13,396 nt of DNA from JBFWWW01 sp050245975 (GTDB lineage: Bacteria > Pseudomonadota > Alphaproteobacteria > Rhizobiales > Hyphomicrobiaceae). Shown one piece after another: positions 9,849 to 13,396 of this stretch (its first letter is position 1; every line of letters begins with the position of its first letter). Under the pieces are notes generated by a model. The model did no database searches and was not told the DNA's origin. It was given only the letters and a program-made list of their open reading frames with translations. The stretch spans positions 1-13,396 of the forward strand of contig JBFWWW010000105.1 in the NCBI GenBank assembly GCA_050245975.1, given 5' to 3'. The position numbers and the translations under genes are program-made.

Positions 9849-10568
9849 ATGACAGAGCAGCTCTATCGCGCCGACGCCTACCTCGAGGCCTGCGATGCCA
9901 CCGTGGTCGATGTCACCGCCGCCGGCGGCATCGTTCTCGACCGCACCGTGTTCTACGCCACCGCCGGCGGACAGCTCGGCGACACGGGCCGGCTCGAGAT
10001 CGCCGGCACCGCCTGCCCCATCGCCAACACCGTCTACGAGGCGGACAAGGCGACCATCGCCCACCTGCCGGCCGCGGGCAGCGCGCTGCCGCAGCCCGGC
10101 CAGAGCGTCCGCGCCGTCCTCGACTGGCCGCGCCGGCATCGCCTCATGCGCATGCACACGTGCCTGCATCTCATGTGCGCGCTGCTCAAGTTTCCCGTCA
10201 CCGGCGGGCAGGTCGGACCCGACGAGGGCCGGCTCGACTTCGACATCGAGGACGCCTCCGGCATCGACAAGGACCGCCTCACCGCCGATCTCATGGCGCT
10301 CGTCGCCGCCGACCATCCGGTGGGCGAACGTTGGATCACCGATGCCGAGCTCGACGCCAACCCCGGCCTCGTGCGCACCATGGCCGTCAAGCCGCCGCGC
10401 GGCAGCGGCCGCATCCGCCTCGTCGCCATCGGCGCGGACGGCGCCGTCGATCTGCAGCCCTGCGGCGGCACGCACGTGCGCCGCACCGGCGAGATCGGCC
10501 CCGTCGCCGTCACCAAGATCGAGAAGAAGGGCAAGCTGAACCGGCGCTTCCGCGTCGCGTTCGTCTGA
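9849..10568 (+). CDS. alaX: Alanyl-tRNA editing protein, AlaX family
   Basis: A 239-residue free-standing homologue of the editing domain of alanyl-tRNA synthetase. AlaX proteins hydrolyse Ser-tRNA(Ala), and sometimes Gly-tRNA(Ala), to keep serine out of alanine positions. The N-terminal beta-barrel part carries FYATAGGQLGDTG (35-47), matching the FY..xGGQxxDxG motif of AlaRS. The zinc site is complete: His103 and His107 in HTCLH, and Cys205 and His209 in CGGTH. The size fits the medium AlaX class with the extra N-terminal domain. The start is ATG 9849 with TGGGA close upstream; the longer open frame runs through the end of cysK. It lies 17 bases after cysK and 37 before sseA, so it is probably cotranscribed with them. 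A threonyl-tRNA editing role is less likely given the AlaRS-like motif. Confidence 0.92.
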   Translation: MTEQLYRADAYLEACDATVVDVTAAGGIVLDRTVFYATAGGQLGDTGRLEIAGTACPIANTVYEADKATIAHLPAAGSALPQPGQSVRAVLDWPRRHRLMRMHTCLHLMCALLKFPVTGGQVGPDEGRLDFDIEDASGIDKDRLTADLMALVAADHPVGERWITDAELDANPGLVRTMAVKPPRGSGRIRLVAIGADGAVDLQPCGGTHVRRTGEIGPVAVTKIEKKGKLNRRFRVAFV

Positions 10569-10605
10569 GCCCCGAAGCCACCGCCAGCAAGGGAAACGCC
10601 CACGC

Positions 10606-11466
10606 ATGCCGCATCAGTCCAAATGGCTCGTCGAGACCGACTGGCTCGCCGCCAACCTCTCCGCCCCCGATGTCGTCATCCTCGACGGCTCGCTGCATCT
10701 GCCGACCACGGGCCGCAACGCGAAGGCCGAGTATCTCGCCGCCCACATCCCCGGCGCGCAGTTCTTCGATGTCGAGGAGATCTCGGACGAAAAATCGCCG
10801 CTGCCGCACATGCTGCCATCGACGGTCAAGTTCGCGAGCCGCATGAAGAAGATGGGCATCGGCGACGGCCAGCGCATCATCGCCTACGACAGCGAGGGGC
10901 TCTACTCGGCGGCCCGCGTCTGGTGGATGTTCCGCGCCATGGGCCACGACGACGTGGCGGTGCTCAACGGCGGCCTGAAGAAATGGAAGGCCGAGGGCCG
11001 CCCCGTCGAGGACGGCGAGCCGCGCCGGCGCACCGAGCGCCACTTCACGCCGCGCTTCAACGCCGGCCTGGTGCGCGATGCCGACGATGTGCTGCGCCTC
11101 AGCAAGAGCGGCGCCGGCCAGATCGTCGATGCGCGCTCCGCCGGCCGCTTCGAGGGCCGCGACAAGGAGCCCCGTGCCGGCCTGCGCTCGGGCCACATCC
11201 CGAATTCGCGCAACGTGCCCTTCGCGACGCTGCTCGAGGCGGACGGCACCTTGAAATCGGCGGACGAGCTGCGCGCCATCTTCGCCGCCGCCGGCGTCGA
11301 CATCGCCCGGCCCGTCGTCACGTCCTGCGGCTCGGGCGTCACGGCCGGCGTCGTCTCGTTCGCGCTGGCCATGCTGGGGCAACCGGATGCCGCCGTCTAC
11401 GACGGCTCGTGGTCCGAGTGGGGCCAGCGCGCCGAGCTTCCCATCGAGACCGGCCCCGCGAAATAG
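10606..11466 (+). CDS. sseA: 3-mercaptopyruvate sulfurtransferase
   Basis: A 286-residue two-domain rhodanese-family enzyme that takes sulfur from 3-mercaptopyruvate, a cysteine breakdown product, onto its active-site cysteine and passes it to thiols or cyanide. The inactive N-terminal rhodanese domain spans about 5-135 and ends in LNGGLKKWKAEGRP (120-133). The catalytic domain (about 155-280) has the GHIPNSRNVPF segment (196-206) and the active loop CGSGVT (241-246). That loop, rather than the CRxGxR/T of thiosulfate sulfurtransferases, is diagnostic of mercaptopyruvate enzymes; Cys241 is the nucleophile. The start is ATG 10606 with AAGGG upstream. It is the last of the three-gene group. No intrinsic terminator follows; repeat copy A begins 42 bases past its stop and may serve as one. 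The link to cysteine synthase is sulfur amino acid metabolism. Confidence 0.95.
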   Translation: MPHQSKWLVETDWLAANLSAPDVVILDGSLHLPTTGRNAKAEYLAAHIPGAQFFDVEEISDEKSPLPHMLPSTVKFASRMKKMGIGDGQRIIAYDSEGLYSAARVWWMFRAMGHDDVAVLNGGLKKWKAEGRPVEDGEPRRRTERHFTPRFNAGLVRDADDVLRLSKSGAGQIVDARSAGRFEGRDKEPRAGLRSGHIPNSRNVPFATLLEADGTLKSADELRAIFAAAGVDIARPVVTSCGSGVTAGVVSFALAMLGQPDAAVYDGSWSEWGQRAELPIETGPAK

Positions 11467-11508
11467 CCACGCCCGCAGGATTCTTGGGAGGTGTACTCTC
11501 CCTCCCAC

Positions 11509-11620
11509 CTGTCATCCCGGAGGCCGCGCAGCGGCCATCCGGGACCCAGCGTCACAGGCGAGCGCGTGCCGTCTGGCCCCTGGGTCCCCGCTCTCCGCTG
11601 CGCTCCGGCGGGGATGACAG
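11509..11620 (+). repeat. TIR-bounded palindromic repeat, copy A (full length)
   Basis: A 112-base element with perfect 10-base terminal inverted repeats, CTGTCATCCC (11509-11518) and GGGATGACAG (11611-11620). Inside are a hairpin GGCCGC-GCA-GCGGCC (11522-11536) and a long-range stem GGGACCCAG (11541-11549) with CTGGGTCCC (11580-11588), plus a GC-rich right-hand hairpin. Together these predict a branched, cloverleaf-like fold in RNA or a cruciform in DNA. It has no coding capacity. It resembles non-autonomous dispersed repeats (MITE- or REP-like) of Hyphomicrobiales genomes. Confidence 0.85.
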
Positions 11621-11669
11621 AATGAGGGCGGGCGAGTGTGCGCTCCCTCTCCTGTTTCGCCCCGCCAAC

Positions 11670-11780
11670 CTGTCATCCCGGAGGCCGCGCAGCGGCCATC
11701 CGGGACCCAGCATCACGGGCGAGCGCGTGAATTTGGCCCCTGGGTCTCCGCTCTCCGCTGCGCTCCGGCGGGGATGACAG
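11670..11780 (+). repeat. TIR-bounded palindromic repeat, copy B (full length)
   Basis: A 111-base copy of the same element, same orientation, with both 10-base terminal repeats intact (11670-11679 and 11771-11780). The inner stem is kept with one change to a wobble pair (GGGACCCAG with CTGGGTCTC). The left half is almost identical to copy A; most changes fall in the loop at about 11711-11739, as expected for an element under structural rather than coding constraint. Confidence 0.85.
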
Positions 11781-11863
11781 GGTCGCCCGGCACCCAGATC
11801 GCGCGCTGTCCGGGCGACGCTGTCGGTCCGTCTCGCTGTGGCTGGAACGTGCGGACGGACTGC

Positions 11864-12175
11864 TCAACGGCAATCGTCGATAAAAAAAGCCTGCATATAC
11901 TGAGGGTACCCGATCGCCTTGCCATAGCCGGAGAAGTAGCTGCCCGGCTTCCCGCCGCCGTTCTTGCAGCGGCTTTGACAAGCTGCGCGATTGGCCGTCA
12001 GGCAGGCTTTCGCGCCCTTTTGTTTCAGGGCGTCCGGGATGGCCGCATTGTTCCGCGCATGATTGGCGCAGAGTTCGGCCTGTTCAGAGCATGATCTCGC
12101 AATGGCCGAGCTCGTGTTGGTCAAAGAAAAAAGCATGGCGATAAGCAGCAAATTCATTGCAGCAAATATTCTCAT
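11864..12175 (-). CDS. Small secreted six-cysteine protein, unknown function
   Basis: A 103-residue protein I do not recognise as a named family. It has a clear signal peptide: MRIF start, hydrophobic stretch NLLLIAMLFSL (8-18), and an SSAIA-RS cleavage site after residue 26. The mature 77 residues hold six cysteines (29, 36, 58, 66, 70, 102), an even number consistent with three disulfides outside the cytoplasm. The core spacing is C-x7-C-x3-C at 58-70. The C-terminal third is rich in Gly, Tyr and Phe. The start is ATG 12173-12175, with GGAG 7 bases upstream on the minus strand; the longer open frame runs into repeat DNA. GC over 11881-12180 is about 55% by hand count, visibly lower than the neighbours, and the gene sits between repeat copies B and C, so it may be acquired or fast-evolving. 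Signal peptide, ribosome binding site and cysteine pattern make it a likely real gene. Confidence 0.72.
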   Translation of the reverse strand: MRIFAAMNLLLIAMLFSLTNTSSAIARSCSEQAELCANHARNNAAIPDALKQKGAKACLTANRAACQSRCKNGGGKPGSYFSGYGKAIGYPQYMQAFFIDDCR

Positions 12176-12236
12176 GGAGGCGCTCCGTCCTTTGGGTGAG
12201 GTCACAGTACCTGAAACCCACAAGCGCCGGCGAAAT

Positions 12237-12320
12237 ATCCGGGACCCAGCATCACAGAGCGAGCGCGTGCATTTGGCCCCCGGGTCCCCGCTCTCCGCTG
12301 CGCTCCGGCGGGGATGACAG
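12237..12320 (+). repeat. TIR-bounded repeat, copy C (left end missing)
   Basis: An 84-base copy that starts abruptly at ATCCGGGACCCAG and continues to an intact right terminal repeat (12311-12320). The first about 28 bases of the element, including the left terminal repeat and the GGCCGC hairpin, are absent and replaced by unrelated sequence just upstream of the small gene. This suggests a deletion or a recombination joint on the small gene's 5' side. Confidence 0.8.
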
Positions 12321-12369
12321 GACGATGGTGCGCCCGCACCGCCATCCCGGAATTTCGCGCTCCCTCCAC

Positions 12370-12481
12370 CTGTCATCCCGGAGGCCGCGCAGCGGCCATC
12401 CGGGACCCAGCGTCACAGGCGAGCGCGTGCCGTTTGGCTCCTGGGTCCCCGCTCTCCGCTGCGCTCCGGCGGGGATGACAA
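12370..12481 (+). repeat. TIR-bounded repeat, copy D (nearly full)
   Basis: A 112-base copy with an intact left terminal repeat (12370-12379) and a right one changed in its last base (GGGATGACAA). The inner hairpin and the GGGACCCAG/CTGGGTCCC stem are kept. Its left flank CGCTCCCTCCAC resembles the flank of copy A (CTCCCTCCCAC), so similarity runs slightly past the terminal repeat. Confidence 0.85.
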
Positions 12482-12489
12482 GGAGGTGA

Positions 12490-12509
12490 CGCTCCGGCGG
12501 GGATGACAG
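12490..12509 (+). repeat. Tail fragment of the TIR-bounded repeat (copy E)
   Basis: These 20 bases repeat only the right end of the element, including an intact GGGATGACAG (12500-12509), 9 bases after copy D. The following bases (GATGAGGG) resemble those after copy A (AATGAGGG), so D and E may be one element whose end was duplicated. Confidence 0.7.
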
Positions 12510-12567
12510 GATGAGGGTCGGCCGGGCCGCACCCTGCACCTATTCCGGCTCCGGCTCCGGGATACGC

Positions 12568-13396
12568 CTACTCCGGCAGCGGGATGCGCTCCTTCTCGTC
12601 GCCCGGCACCAGCGCGAAGCGCTTGGCCTGCCAGTCGGCCTTCGCCTGCTCGATGCGCTCCTTGGACGAGGACACGAAGTTCCACCAGATGTGGCGCGGC
12701 CCGTCCATCGGCTCGCCGCCGAGCAGCATCAGCCGCGCGTTCGACAGCGCCAGGATCGAGATGCGGTCGCCGGGCCTGAAGGTCAGCAGCCGCCCGGCCT
12801 CGAACCTGTCGCCCGCGATGTCGATCTCGCCCGAGGCGATGTAGACCCCGCGCTCGTCGTAGTCGGGATCGAGCGGCAGCACCGCGCCCGGCGCCAGCAC
12901 CGCCTCGGCATAGAAGCTCTCGTGCGGGTAGGCGACCGGCGAGCGCGCGCCGTAGAGCTGGCCCATGATGATGCGCACGCGCTTGCCCTCGCCGGTGATG
13001 CGCGGCAGCTCGTCGGCCGAATGATGCGCGAAGGTCGGTGCCTGCTCCTCGTGCGATTTGGGCAGCGCCGCCCACGCCTGGATGCCGAACAGCCGCCGCG
13101 TCGTCTGCTTGGCCTCGCTCGTCTCGCGCTCGGAATGCACGATGCCGCGCCCCGCCGTCATCAGGTTGAGCGCGCCGGGCCGGATCGCCATCTGCGTGCC
13201 GAGGCTGTCGCGGTGGTAGATCTCGCCCTCGAACAGGTAGGTCACCGTGGCGAGGCCGATGTGGGGATGCGGCCTGTCGTCGATGCCGTTGCCGAGCAGG
13301 AATTCCGCCGGCCCCATCTGGTCGAAGAAGATGAACGGCCCCACCATGCGCCGGCCGGCGGAGGGCAGCGCGCGGCGCACCTCGAAGCCGCCGAGA
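12568..13396 (-). CDS. Pirin family protein (5' end outside the window)
   Basis: A bicupin protein of the pirin family, cut by the right window edge. The visible part is about 275 residues: the frame stays open to 13396 and reads LGGFEVRRALP before the first internal GTG (13378-13380), which matches the normal start region of pirins, so only about 10-15 residues should be missing. The N-terminal cupin has the metal ligands in RPHPHIGL (His38 and His40 counted from that GTG) and in GIVHSE (His82 and Glu84), as in human pirin and E. coli YhhW. The C-terminal cupin ends with HIWWNFVSSSKERIEQAK. Some pirins have quercetin 2,3-dioxygenase activity; others act as redox-sensing regulators, so the role is open. 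It converges on sseA with the repeat cluster between. No terminator with a T-run follows its stop. Confidence 0.94.
   Translation of the reverse strand, partial: LGGFEVRRALPSAGRRMVGPFIFFDQMGPAEFLLGNGIDDRPHPHIGLATVTYLFEGEIYHRDSLGTQMAIRPGALNLMTAGRGIVHSERETSEAKQTTRRLFGIQAWAALPKSHEEQAPTFAHHSADELPRITGEGKRVRIIMGQLYGARSPVAYPHESFYAEAVLAPGAVLPLDPDYDERGVYIASGEIDIAGDRFEAGRLLTFRPGDRISILALSNARLMLLGGEPMDGPRHIWWNFVSSSKERIEQAKADWQAKRFALVPGDEKERIPLPE

Larger units (their letters stand above)
11467..11863. other. Repeat-bearing intergenic region after sseA
   Basis: These 397 bases between sseA and the convergent small gene contain no gene I can support. Two full copies of the TIR-bounded repeat (A and B) fill more than half of it. 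Open frames in this stretch read through repeat DNA and repeat the same peptide in each copy, which marks them as artefacts. Confidence 0.7.
12176..12567. other. Repeat-bearing region between the small gene and pirin
   Basis: This 392-base gap holds a truncated repeat (C), a nearly full repeat (D) and a short tail fragment (E). The upstream region of the small gene (12176-12236) lies here, but I see no convincing promoter hexamers. No gene is supported. Confidence 0.65.

Noticed and set aside
10623..11777. Second plus-strand frame across sseA into the repeats
   Set aside because: Arg-rich out-of-frame reading of sseA, ending in repeat DNA; no family match.
11636..12094. Plus-strand open frame across repeat B and the small gene
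   Set aside because: It reads repeat DNA and the antisense of the six-cysteine protein. The minus-strand gene has the signal peptide and ribosome binding site.
11509..12509. Repeat cluster as a CRISPR array
   Set aside because: Units are about 112 bases, irregularly spaced, with inverted ends; there are no short regular repeats with unique spacers and no cas genes.

Overview
This is a GC-rich chromosomal window from an alphaproteobacterium, most likely a member of the Hyphomicrobiales (Rhizobiales). The gene order tig - clpP - clpX - lon - hup on one strand, the rhizobial style of these proteins, an RpoH-type promoter with alphaproteobacterial spacing, and TIR-bounded dispersed repeats all point that way. 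The genus cannot be fixed from the sequence.

Positions 1-7820 (all on the minus strand, so read right to left) hold a proteostasis block: tRNA-Leu(UAG), then trigger factor (tig), ClpP, ClpX, Lon and the nucleoid protein HU. Trigger factor folds nascent chains at the ribosome, ClpX unfolds and feeds substrates to ClpP, and Lon is the second main ATP-dependent protease. Each protease gene has its own upstream gap of about 200-440 bases. The gap before lon carries a good RpoH (heat-shock) promoter match, and hup ends in a clear intrinsic terminator. The tig product has a 43-residue His/Asp tail that looks metal-binding. Positions 1-240, downstream of hup, hold no gene but contain a duplicated, hairpin-forming segment.

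Positions 7979-11466 (plus strand) hold an exported FecR-domain protein, followed by a tight three-gene group for sulfur amino acid and tRNA quality control: a cysteine synthase (cysK type, GTG start), a free-standing alanyl-tRNA editing protein (AlaX type) and a 3-mercaptopyruvate sulfurtransferase (sseA). Gaps within the group are 17 and 37 bases, so they are probably one operon.

Positions 11467-12567 are a non-core segment between convergent genes. It contains three full or nearly full copies, one 5'-truncated copy and one tail fragment of a roughly 112-base repeat with 10-bp terminal inverted repeats. Among them lies a small minus-strand gene for a predicted secreted protein with six cysteines, with visibly lower GC than the genes around it. 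From 12568 to the right edge is a pirin-family gene on the minus strand whose 5' end lies outside the window.

I find no phage, CRISPR, transposase, toxin-antitoxin or defence genes. Most of the window is conserved core genome. The parts worth a second look are the His-rich trigger factor tail, the repeat cluster and the small cysteine-rich secreted protein inside it.
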